DNA of 32,029 nucleotides from a bacterium. GTDB taxonomy: Bacteria; Cyanobacteriota; Vampirovibrionia; Obscuribacterales; JAKAZS01. Both the position numbers and the translations under genes were made by a program. The stretch is taken from NCBI GenBank assembly GCA_021815785.1, contig JAKAZS010000035.1, forward strand, positions 1-32,029, given 5' to 3'. This document shows, piece after piece, positions 8,780 to 16,029 of the stretch; positions within the stretch are counted from its first letter, which is position 1; each line of letters starts with the position of its first letter. The notes under the pieces are model-generated. The model was not told where the DNA came from. It saw only the letters and a list, made by a program, of their open reading frames with translations, and did no database searches.

Positions 8780-8830
8780 ATTAGGATAATCATCATCATC
8801 ATCATCATTACCAAGTAAAGGAGAATGAAG
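8187..8830 (-). repeat. Coding tandem repeat, 84-87 bp period, about eight units
   Basis: Successive units are spaced 84 or 87 bp apart, and copies are almost identical at the nucleotide level around the LHSPLLGN codons. Length differences come from the number of Asp/Asn codons (GAT/AAT) in the acidic run. Four-residue acidic units occupy the middle copies and five-residue units the two ends. Near-identity between units suggests recent expansion or homogenisation by recombination or slippage. Confidence 0.9.
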
Positions 8831-9189
8831 TTTAATTTTGGAGATTTTGGATTTGTTAAATTATCATCATTAGAGTTGTTAAAGTTATTCATATTGTCCT
8901 TAGCTTGAAAATGCTGATCTAATTTGTTTAAGTTTTCATTATAAGTAGATTCTTTGGTGAAATCAATTTTTTGATTCTTTAAATTGTCATCGTTATCAAA
9001 ATCTTCTTGAGTCCATAATGATTTGGGTTGATTGGCGTTTTCGGTTGGATTGTTGGGGCTGACACTAGTATTTTCAACTGGAAACGCCGGTAAATTATTA
9101 TTGGTTGCCTTAACAAACCTTTGACCACATTCAAGACAGAATCTAGCATCATCTTCATTTAAAACTTGGCAAATATGGCACTTTAGCAC
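8635..9189 (-). CDS. Zinc-ribbon N-terminal part of the split tandem-repeat protein (frameshifted)
   Basis: The meaningful part runs from a GTG start at 9189 to about 8831. It begins MLKCHICQVLNEDDARFC, with a four-cysteine zinc ribbon (Cys4, Cys7, Cys18, Cys21), then an acidic Asn/Asp-rich linker. The GTG is supported by a GAGG at 9201-9198, 8 nt upstream. From about 8840 the frame reads the repeat DNA in the wrong phase, giving nonsense such as LVMMMMMMI. Adding one nucleotide in either short T run (8836-8839 or 8845-8848 on the plus strand) would join this segment to the repeat frame, giving one protein of about 600 residues. The join could be a sequencing error, a real mutation, or a switchable tract. 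Zinc ribbon, repeats and C-terminal membrane helices would then be one polypeptide. Confidence 0.55.
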   Translation of the reverse strand: MLKCHICQVLNEDDARFCLECGQRFVKATNNNLPAFPVENTSVSPNNPTENANQPKSLWTQEDFDNDDNLKNQKIDFTKESTYNENLNKLDQHFQAKDNMNNFNNSNDDNLTNPKSPKLNFILLYLVMMMMMMIILICQILELILAVNKNFILLYLAMTMMMITQIYLIIKPILVVSKNYIRLY

Positions 9190-9210
9190 TAGTAAAACCT
9201 CACATATTTA

Positions 9211-9219
9211 ATTGTATCA
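9211..9219 (-). promoter_or_regulatory. Extended -10 promoter for the zinc-ribbon/repeat gene
   Basis: On the minus strand the sequence TGATACAAT (9219-9211) matches an extended -10 element (TGn followed by TACAAT). It lies just upstream of the GAGG ribosome site (9201-9198) and the GTG start at 9189. No convincing -35 is present, as expected for this promoter class. The rest of the divergent gap 9190-9569 is very A/T-rich; apart from this element and the opposing promoter at 9348-9375 I see nothing in it. Confidence 0.4.
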
Positions 9220-9347
9220 GAATTTTAAAAAAAATTAATTAACAGATGTAAAGAATATTAAAAAAATAAATTATTAGAAAAAAATAAACATTAAACAGGT
9301 AAATTCACAAAAAAAATACAAGTAAATGTATTAAAAATTACATTTTT

Positions 9348-9375
9348 TTGACGTCTTATCAACCTTTAATATATA
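9348..9375 (+). promoter_or_regulatory. Sigma70-type promoter reading toward the secreted protein at 9570
   Basis: TTGACG (9348-9353) is followed after 16 nt by TATATA (9370-9375), a good match to the housekeeping consensus on the plus strand. Transcription from here would leave an untranslated leader of about 185 nt before the ATG at 9570. Confidence 0.5.
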
Positions 9376-9569
9376 TCAAATTAAATTAATTTAGTAAAAT
9401 TAATATTTCCTATTGATTTCTCAAAATCTCTTAATTTGATTATTTGTTTAAGCATGCTAGACTGATTTTACCAAAGCTACTTGACTGCTTAGAACTGATA
9501 ATTATAAAATCAATCAAGATGCTTAAATTTATATTCATTAACGGAATCGCTTTGATCGAGGGAAAAAAA

Positions 9570-10727
9570 ATGAGTTTTAAAAAACCAGTGTTAATCTTTT
9601 TAGCATTAAGCTTATTTTTAACTAATTCACCAGTTTTAGTAATGGCTCAGGCTAGTAAAAATAATGAGCTTAATTTTAAGGTTTACCAACCGGATGCTAG
9701 TGAAGATGTCACTAGCGACCCCGGGTCAAATAATACTCAAGCAAAGCCACCTAATTTATTTAAAGAAGAACCGATGAGTGATAATTCGGTAACTGATAAT
9801 AATGTTGGCGAAAGTAATTCTAAAAATGATCAAACTAAAAGTAGTGATGTTAGTTCGGCTGCTGTTAGTGACAATCCAGAGCCTAGTACAGACTCCAAAC
9901 TAAAACCTCGTGCTGAAAATTCCGCAACAGCTTCTACTGACTCTAATAGTAAAGTAAGTTCTGAAAATTCTGCCGAATCTAAAAGTAATGATGGCGAAGA
10001 AAATACGGCAAAAAGCTTAAAACCTAGTTCAGATGATACGGTTAGTACCGAGTCAGCTGATCCTGATAAAGATCTGGCTAAAAATGCTGATGCTGACAGT
10101 ACTGATGATATGGCGAGTTCTGACAGTGATAAAACGAAAATTGCTAATAAAGTATTGCAAGGTTATGTAAGAGTTGTCCCGGTTGGTACGAAAATTCCGA
10201 TAATTATGGATACTGCTGTAGATAGCGATACATCTCAGGAAAGCGATGAATTTTCAGCTCGGACTGCTGAAGATTTAGATATAGATGGACAGGTTGCGGT
10301 TCCAGCTGGATCGATTATTCGTGGTCGTATTGCTAAGCTAAATCCACCCAAACACCTTAATCGATCCGGCTCGGTAGCTTTAAAATTTGATTCGGTAACT
10401 ACACCCGATAATCGTCAAATACCAATTGTCGCTAATTTAGTTGCTCGTGGCGGTATTGTTCACGCTCGTCGTGGTTTAAAAGATGTCGCAATCTGTAGTT
10501 CGATGGTTGTAGTTCCAGCGGCTTTAGGTTTAGGCATCGGTTATTTGGCTGGTAGTTCGGCAAGCAGTTCAATTGGTAAAGGTGGCGGAGCACTTATTGG
10601 CGTAGGCGTTGGTGCAGCTATTGGTGTGGCTATTTTCTTGGCCAAAAAAGGTAAGAAAGTTGAAGTTAGACCGGGTGATGAATTAAAAATTGAACTTGGT
10701 GAAGACTTACGCATGCCAATGATGTAA
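9570..10727 (+). CDS. Secreted protein with acidic Ser/Asp linker, beta-rich domain and glycine zipper
   Basis: I set the start at the ATG at 9570, preceded by GAGGG (9559-9563), because the following 28 residues form a clean signal peptide ending MAQA. An upstream in-frame extension to 9444 has no such support. The 385-residue product has a disordered Ser/Asp/Asn-rich linker (about 40-180). A beta-rich segment follows, with VPVGTKIPIIMDTAV and VAVPAGSIIRGRIAKLNPP, then VALKFDSVTTPDNRQIPI. Next comes a Gly/Ala-rich membrane-type segment (about 305-352) and a charged tail ending PGDELKIELGEDL. The PAGSxIRGRI...LKFD pattern recurs in envelope and TrbI/VirB10-like proteins, where it forms a beta barrel-like domain, but I do not assign a family. 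It is probably located in the periplasm or outer envelope. Confidence 0.7.
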   Translation: MSFKKPVLIFLALSLFLTNSPVLVMAQASKNNELNFKVYQPDASEDVTSDPGSNNTQAKPPNLFKEEPMSDNSVTDNNVGESNSKNDQTKSSDVSSAAVSDNPEPSTDSKLKPRAENSATASTDSNSKVSSENSAESKSNDGEENTAKSLKPSSDDTVSTESADPDKDLAKNADADSTDDMASSDSDKTKIANKVLQGYVRVVPVGTKIPIIMDTAVDSDTSQESDEFSARTAEDLDIDGQVAVPAGSIIRGRIAKLNPPKHLNRSGSVALKFDSVTTPDNRQIPIVANLVARGGIVHARRGLKDVAICSSMVVVPAALGLGIGYLAGSSASSSIGKGGGALIGVGVGAAIGVAIFLAKKGKKVEVRPGDELKIELGEDLRMPMM

Positions 10728-10878
10728 GCTCTTTACCAAAGGGCATTTATCATTGCATATTTTGCCATGCTGAAACAGTAGGTAGCAGTTGAAGCTCTTT
10801 ACCAAAAGGCATTTATCATTGCATTGCATATTTTACCATGATGAAACAGTAGGTAGCAGTTGAAGCTCTTTACCAAAA
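10726..10878 (+). repeat. Noncoding tandem repeat, two full units and a partial third
   Basis: Unit 1 (10726-10791, 66 bp) and unit 2 (10792-10862, 71 bp) both start AAGCTCTTTACCAAA and end CAGTAGGTAGCAGTTG. Unit 2 carries an extra 5 bp from a duplicated TGCAT and a few substitutions. A 16-bp remnant (10863-10878) repeats the beginning again. The array starts within the stop codon of the preceding gene. I see no convincing hairpin in the unit. The remaining sequence to 10971 shows nothing else. Confidence 0.9.
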
Positions 10879-10971
10879 TGTTTATCTTATATTTATTGCT
10901 ACGGTATCAATAATTTTTTAAATACATTAATTTGATCAAAGCCAGTAATTCCATTGTTGGGGATTACAAGG

Positions 10972-11748
10972 TTAAAGAGAACTGTTTTTTTCAGTTGTAA
11001 AAATAGCTTTAGCTAAGCCAATTTTTGCCAAAACTAACATCGTAAGATAAGTAAAATCAAATTCATACCATTTAATTCCATGTCTAGCCCTTTTAGGGGT
11101 CCAATGATGGTTATTGTGCCAGCCTTCGCCTAAAGCGAGGAGGCCTACCCACCATACATTTGAACTATCATCTTTAGTTGGATAATTTTTGTAACCCAAT
11201 CCAGGCTTATGACAAATCACATTAACCATTTGCGTACTAATAAATACCATGGTGCAAGCCAGTAAATTAATAATTACTAAATTTAAGCCACCCACAATAA
11301 AAAGTAATACACGGTACAAAACTGTGAAAAACAAACATAATAAACCTTGGTGATAACTATTACTGGTGCCCAAAAAATTCCATACTGGGTCTTGGCATAA
11401 ATCTTTAGTTTGGCTTTTAATTTCAGCATCAGTTTGATATTTCGATATGTGAAACATCCAGCCCATAAAAGAATGTAGATAACCGTGTTTAGGTGAATGT
11501 GGATCTTTCGCCAAATCAGTTTGTTGATGATGAAGTCGGTGGATGGCTACCCAAACAATCGGTGACCCCATAAAGGATAGGTATCCACCCAGAACAATGA
11601 AATAAGTAAGCCATTTAGGTAATTCGATACTTTTATGGCTAAGTAGTCGATGATAACCAAGGGTAATACCAATACCGTGATAAAGATAAAATAATAAAAA
11701 TAAAAAAACGTATGACCAGATATTATCTGTAAAATTTATAATAGACAT
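10972..11748 (-). CDS. Membrane fatty acid desaturase (delta-9, DesC/stearoyl-CoA type)
   Basis: This 258-residue integral membrane di-iron enzyme introduces a cis double bond into acyl chains. All three histidine boxes are intact: HRLLSH (33-38), HRLHH (70-74) and HNNHH (211-215), plus the supporting NVICHKPG histidine (His180). Hydrophobic helices lie around 10-30, 45-65 and 140-175, as in the family. I start at the ATG at 11748: GGAG at 11757-11754, 6 nt before it, is a good ribosome site, and the upstream TTG at 11760 would place that site inside the gene. It likely adjusts membrane fluidity using oxygen, so the host should experience oxic conditions. It is monocistronic by context. Confidence 0.92.
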   Translation of the reverse strand: MSIINFTDNIWSYVFLFLLFYLYHGIGITLGYHRLLSHKSIELPKWLTYFIVLGGYLSFMGSPIVWVAIHRLHHQQTDLAKDPHSPKHGYLHSFMGWMFHISKYQTDAEIKSQTKDLCQDPVWNFLGTSNSYHQGLLCLFFTVLYRVLLFIVGGLNLVIINLLACTMVFISTQMVNVICHKPGLGYKNYPTKDDSSNVWWVGLLALGEGWHNNHHWTPKRARHGIKWYEFDFTYLTMLVLAKIGLAKAIFTTEKNSSL

Positions 11749-12100
11749 GTTTGGCTCCAATTAATTACAGTTGCTCAAACACTATCGATAACATTTAATA
11801 ACTGATAAATTTATTATAGCTAATATTATGTTGTTAAATATATTTTAATCTCTAACTGTTACAAAGACAATTTATATGAATTGAGTCTTTTATCGTTAAA
11901 CACGTTGAATTCATATGCTGTGTGTAAGTTTTAGCTTAATGGGCAAGTTGTTCCCAGGATTGAGTTTCTAATCTAACGCTACAAAAAAGCTTGAAGTTCA
12001 AATGCGGCAATAAGCTTATACAATAATTGATACTTAGCGTTATTAAGGGATCGCCATGCTGGGATGGCTTTGTCCAATTAATAATTTATGTTTAGAAAAA
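11749..12100. other. Intergenic region, no gene recognised
   Basis: About 350 bp separate the desaturase start from the end of the large gene at 12101. The only structure seen is a short inverted repeat GCCAT/ATGGC (12053-12057/12064-12068) with a 6-nt loop and no T tract. Translation in all frames gives only short peptides. The desaturase promoter presumably lies just upstream of 11760, but I cannot place it firmly. Confidence 0.5.
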
Positions 12101-15100
12101 TTAAGGCAGAAATTTAAACTTAACTTTATGCATATTTTCTCCATCCATTGTATTTTCATTGATAGTATCACTTAAAAATTCTAGGCGTTTAGTCTTTTGG
12201 GCCGACTTAAGTAATCTATAAGACGTACTTTCTCTTAAGTCGGCCTGCCACGTATCAGATATGTCCGTTAATTTTTTGGCTAAATCATTTAATAAATACC
12301 AGGCTCCAACTTTTGGTGCTTGGGAACTAATGGCAAGATCACTAATGTAATGATCTTTAGGTTCATATATCGAATAACCAAGGATACCGGTTTGGGGTGT
12401 TTCCAGAATCAGGCCTTGAGATTTTTTATTATTCCAAGGGATAAATTTCCAGCCTTCAGGATATCTTTGTTTAGCTATTTTTTCCATTTCATAAGTATCA
12501 ATATTTAAGGCGCCTCTGGTATAAAGAGCTGGCGTAATTAAATCGGCCAAGGGTATTTTAGGTTCTTGAGCTAGGATAACTTGATTTAATGAATCCGTGT
12601 AGCCTGAAAAATCATGGGGCAATTTAAGGGTTTGACCATTAGCCGGTTTAAATTCGTCTAAATTTAAATCGCTATGACTTGTTCCTATAGTAATTAATGG
12701 GTATTGGCTTAATAAACTCTTACCCATCATTTTATAAATATTAGTAACACTACTGGCTAATTTATTAATTCCTTTAGCTTCAATATTATCCAGTAATAAG
12801 CCATGGTTCTCGGTTACTACAGCCCAAGATTGAGCAACAATTTCACCAGTCTTATCGGTTACCACAAAAAAACCTGAATTAGGGCTTTCCTGTCCGTACC
12901 AGGCACTGGTCCAAGCACTGCCATTAGGATGTTGACAGCTATTACTGTGAAATCCTAAAAATAAACCGCGAGGGTCATTTCTGGGTAAAAAATAACCATT
13001 CAAACCATTATCTTGCCAGGTTTGATGGGTTGGAAATGGTGATGGGGTTTTTAATGAAGCTAAGTATCTGTTTTCAAAGTTCAAATAGTCATTAAGTTCG
13101 ACTCGAGATCGGGCGGATTCATAGGCAAATTGTGGATCCAAAGCTTGAGGGTATTTATTCGCTAGTGTATAAGTTAATATGTCATTAAACGGTAATTTTT
13201 GTATTTCTTCAGGTAAATTGTTAAAATTATCAGCTATTGATTGCAAGTCAGAATTTTTACGTTGGGCATTTTTTAATAAAAATTCGCCTAAATTATTTTT
13301 TAAGTATAATTTTTCAGATGGCAAATATTCGGTTGCTTCAGTAATACTAAAGCCTAATTTTTCTTGAGACTTTAGCCAATTTGGCCAAGACTTGCCAAAG
13401 ATTAAACTAAGTTTTAAAGCTGATAAAGCCTTTGAATGAATATCCCCAGTTTTAGAATTTTCGTGAACAAATTCTAAGGCTTGCTTAAATATAATAGGTT
13501 TAATCCTGGATATGAGTTTAAAAGGCTCTTTAATTTGTTCTAAAGCAATAGTTAAATGATTATTTTCATCATTGCTTAAAACATCACGGTGAATTGCTTT
13601 GATTGCTAAGGGTAAGGCCGTGGTGTCGGTTAAGCTGTTTATGGTTAGATGGCGATTTTGTGATTCAAGATTGCCTAATTCTTGGTTGAAATGATTAAGG
13701 ATAATTTCTTTGTTCGGTAAAGTTGTAAAATTAGTTATATCTGTATTAGTTAAATTATATTGGGTTTTTATTTGTGGCCAGATTAGGCTTGCAATAATGC
13801 GTTTTTCATAAGGATAAGCACTTAATTTTAAGGCTAATTCACTAGGTAATGTATAATCACTAAGCCAACCATCCAAATGTTTAGTGAAAGAGTCCGAATT
13901 AGCTAAATTGCGAATTTCCTGCGGATTAAATTCATAGTGATTATATAAAGCGATTGCTTGCGCATTAGTTAAATTATTAGCTATGTTTAGCCGAGTTAAT
14001 TCTTGAACAGTTTTTACTTTAGGGTTTAATTCATCATATAGCCAATTACTTAGAGGATTTAAACTGTCAAACAGTTTTATAAAGGCTTTGGCTTCTTCAA
14101 AATTTTTAAAGATAATATCGGGATCATTTATGTTTTCTCGATATTTAACTGCTTTTTCAATGTCGCTATATTGATCAATACCACCAAAAACATCTACTTG
14201 AGCGGCAATTAAATTTGTATATTGTAATTGAGCTATAAAAGCTTCTTCATTATCTTTAAAATTATTGCTGTTAATATTGCCAATAAACAAATAAGCGGCT
14301 TTAGACCGATTACTTAACAGAGTTGTAAAAAGATCGCTTCCCAAAGGCCATTCTTTGCTTAAAGCCATTATGGCCTTAACTTCATTAAAGGTGTAACCTA
14401 ATGGCGCCATTTCTTTTAATTCGGCAAGGCTTAGATTTTTATATTGGTCAATTAAATTTATAGTTTCCTTGGCTTCGGTCGATAAGTTTGTTGGTGGCGT
14501 AAATATTTGCTGATAATCTGTTTCACTAATATCTTTAGGCACATTATACCAAACATGACGAGCCATGGCTTCAGTGTACAAAGACTTATTCTCAAAAATT
14601 TTATATAATTGAGCAGCCTCGTCGTTGAAATTGTCTTTAAGTATTAACAGAGTTTTAGCTTCTCGATAAGTTAAGTTATTTAGATTAGTTGCCTTTAAAG
14701 CTTCAGGACTCATCGTTTTATACGATTCTAATAATGCTAAGGCGTTTTTAGACTCTGAATCTAAAATGGCGGTATTGGCCGATGAAATTAGACTTGTGTC
14801 TTGTGATTCAGCTAATTTATGTTCCGTAATATTTTTTAAAGACAAATCTGAATTTTTTAAAGACTCTAACTGAACAGGTTTACGGATTAAAGCTAGGCTA
14901 CCAAACAGACCACCTAAAACAGCATAGGATAGACTCGAATTAAGCAATTCCTGTGAACTTGCTAGTTTATGATTATAATACAGGGAATTGCCTTCACTGG
15001 TTATTCCACCAGCAATAATGCCTGGGATAACAGACACCGAAACCGGGTTATTTAAAGTAGTTTTAAGTAAAGCTTGGCTAATAATACTACTATTGGCTAA

Positions 15101-15601
15101 TTTTTCTAAGCCGTTTCCCATTGCTGTCATAGAGCCAAATAAGGCTGCTGAACTAAATGAATTAAATAATCGGTCGGTAATAAATTTTTGATTGGAGTCC
15201 TGATTATTGACTCTTTGAAAGAGTCCACCATAAACTGCCCCACTAGCAATAGATTCAGATACGGGTAGAGATTGTAGTGCCAGATTTTCGCTTAAATTGG
15301 TTTTAAATATAGGGTTTACGATAGCTTTGCTTACGCAAAAAGGCAGAATCATGCCTATCCCTTGACCAATAGTCTGGGCTAGCCATTTTGTTGTACCCAG
15401 TTTAGCTGGTTTTGGCATTGGTAATATCGCTAATTCATGTGATAAATTAGTCTTAGCTACTTTGTCAACTATCTGACTAATACCCAAAACTGGACTTTGA
15501 ATACCTGAATACAATGCTTCTTTAACTAATGTGGTAACGAATTGACTGGTGGCATTTAAATGCACTTTTTTTGACTGAGCCAGGTTAGCAATTTCTTTCA
15601 T
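12101..15601 (-). CDS. Very large protein with helical repeats and two GNAT-like C-terminal segments
   Basis: The 1166-residue protein is of unknown function. The N-terminal 240 residues are rich in small hydrophobic stretches (GQGIGMILPFCVSKA, AALFGSMTAMGNG, VIPGIIAGGI, YAVLGGLFGSLALI) and may associate with membranes. Residues about 285-770 hold loosely repeated helices with the motif L-T-x-x-E-A-K (LTYREAKTLLIL, YTFNEVKAIMAL, KNFEEAKAFIKL, LTNAQAIALYNH, FSITEATEYL). Residues about 868-960 contain DPRGLFLGFHSNSCQHPNG, then GFFVVTDKTGEIVAQSW and LLLDNIEA, a strand-rich pattern like an acetyltransferase fold. Residues 1068-1140 (GILGYSIYEP, ISDLAISS, WYLLNDLAKKL, ADLRESTSYRLL) look like GNAT motifs A and B. 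The acetyl-CoA P-loop (Q/RxxGxG/A) is weak (APKVGAW), so activity is uncertain. It is a single gene, divergent from sorA. Confidence 0.65.
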   Translation of the reverse strand: MKEIANLAQSKKVHLNATSQFVTTLVKEALYSGIQSPVLGISQIVDKVAKTNLSHELAILPMPKPAKLGTTKWLAQTIGQGIGMILPFCVSKAIVNPIFKTNLSENLALQSLPVSESIASGAVYGGLFQRVNNQDSNQKFITDRLFNSFSSAALFGSMTAMGNGLEKLANSSIISQALLKTTLNNPVSVSVIPGIIAGGITSEGNSLYYNHKLASSQELLNSSLSYAVLGGLFGSLALIRKPVQLESLKNSDLSLKNITEHKLAESQDTSLISSANTAILDSESKNALALLESYKTMSPEALKATNLNNLTYREAKTLLILKDNFNDEAAQLYKIFENKSLYTEAMARHVWYNVPKDISETDYQQIFTPPTNLSTEAKETINLIDQYKNLSLAELKEMAPLGYTFNEVKAIMALSKEWPLGSDLFTTLLSNRSKAAYLFIGNINSNNFKDNEEAFIAQLQYTNLIAAQVDVFGGIDQYSDIEKAVKYRENINDPDIIFKNFEEAKAFIKLFDSLNPLSNWLYDELNPKVKTVQELTRLNIANNLTNAQAIALYNHYEFNPQEIRNLANSDSFTKHLDGWLSDYTLPSELALKLSAYPYEKRIIASLIWPQIKTQYNLTNTDITNFTTLPNKEIILNHFNQELGNLESQNRHLTINSLTDTTALPLAIKAIHRDVLSNDENNHLTIALEQIKEPFKLISRIKPIIFKQALEFVHENSKTGDIHSKALSALKLSLIFGKSWPNWLKSQEKLGFSITEATEYLPSEKLYLKNNLGEFLLKNAQRKNSDLQSIADNFNNLPEEIQKLPFNDILTYTLANKYPQALDPQFAYESARSRVELNDYLNFENRYLASLKTPSPFPTHQTWQDNGLNGYFLPRNDPRGLFLGFHSNSCQHPNGSAWTSAWYGQESPNSGFFVVTDKTGEIVAQSWAVVTENHGLLLDNIEAKGINKLASSVTNIYKMMGKSLLSQYPLITIGTSHSDLNLDEFKPANGQTLKLPHDFSGYTDSLNQVILAQEPKIPLADLITPALYTRGALNIDTYEMEKIAKQRYPEGWKFIPWNNKKSQGLILETPQTGILGYSIYEPKDHYISDLAISSQAPKVGAWYLLNDLAKKLTDISDTWQADLRESTSYRLLKSAQKTKRLEFLSDTINENTMDGENMHKVKFKFLP

Positions 15602-16029
15602 CGTTTTTATATTTAATATCTAATTAATAATTAAATTTAACGTTTACTAGATATATATTCATTAGGGAAATTACGAAAAGTTAAAAAGAATTAAGTCAAA
15701 ACAAAACCAAGTTGGTTTGACAGCTATATTGTTAAATTCTGACAAATTTAGTTCTTTAGCTGATGTGAGCAAAAAATATTGGTAAGGATTTATTTTTTGC
15801 ATTCTTTGTGATTATGATTAGCGTATTACGAACTGGGCTATTACGTCCAATTTAATGTTTGTCCTATTTAGCGTTCTTTTCCCTTGTGATTATGAACAGT
15901 TTGAAACTTTGCGCAATAATTCTTACAATTATCAAGATTTAATTTGTTTATAATTTGTAATTCTTGCAAAATAGTAATTAATTTAGTCTAAATAGTTAAT
16001 TCTCTTCTCTGTCAGGTGAATTTTGAAAA
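15602..16029 (+). promoter_or_regulatory. Divergent intergenic region with probable sorA promoter
   Basis: These 428 bp separate the large gene (leftward) from sorA (rightward). A perfect TATAAT lies at 15949-15954, about 75 nt before the sorA ATG, with no good -35 at the expected distance, so an activator may be needed. AGGTGA (16014-16019) is the likely sorA ribosome site, with rather long spacing of 10 nt. The 12-mer TTGTGATTATGA occurs twice (15806-15817 and 15884-15895), 78 bp apart, in similar flanking sequence. No gene is evident. Confidence 0.4.

Noticed and set aside
8187-8830. Possible CRISPR array
   Set aside because: Units are contiguous and fully coding, with no variable spacers. 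The same applies to the 54-60 bp repeats at 28634-29132.
8831-8860. Programmed -1 ribosomal frameshift joining the zinc ribbon to the repeats
   Set aside because: No X-XXY-YYZ slippery heptamer in the zero frame and no obvious downstream pseudoknot were found. A single-base indel in a T run is simpler.
9444-9569. 42-residue N-terminal extension of the secreted protein
   Set aside because: It lacks a ribosome site, and it would bury the clean signal peptide that begins at the ATG at 9570, which has GAGGG before it.
11930-12010. tRNA-like stretch with TTAGCTTAATGGGCAAG and TTCAAAT
   Set aside because: The putative anticodon and T stems do not pair, and no acceptor stem could be formed.
12053-12068. 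GCCAT/ATGGC hairpin as terminator of the large gene
   Set aside because: The stem is only 5 bp and no T tract follows on either strand.
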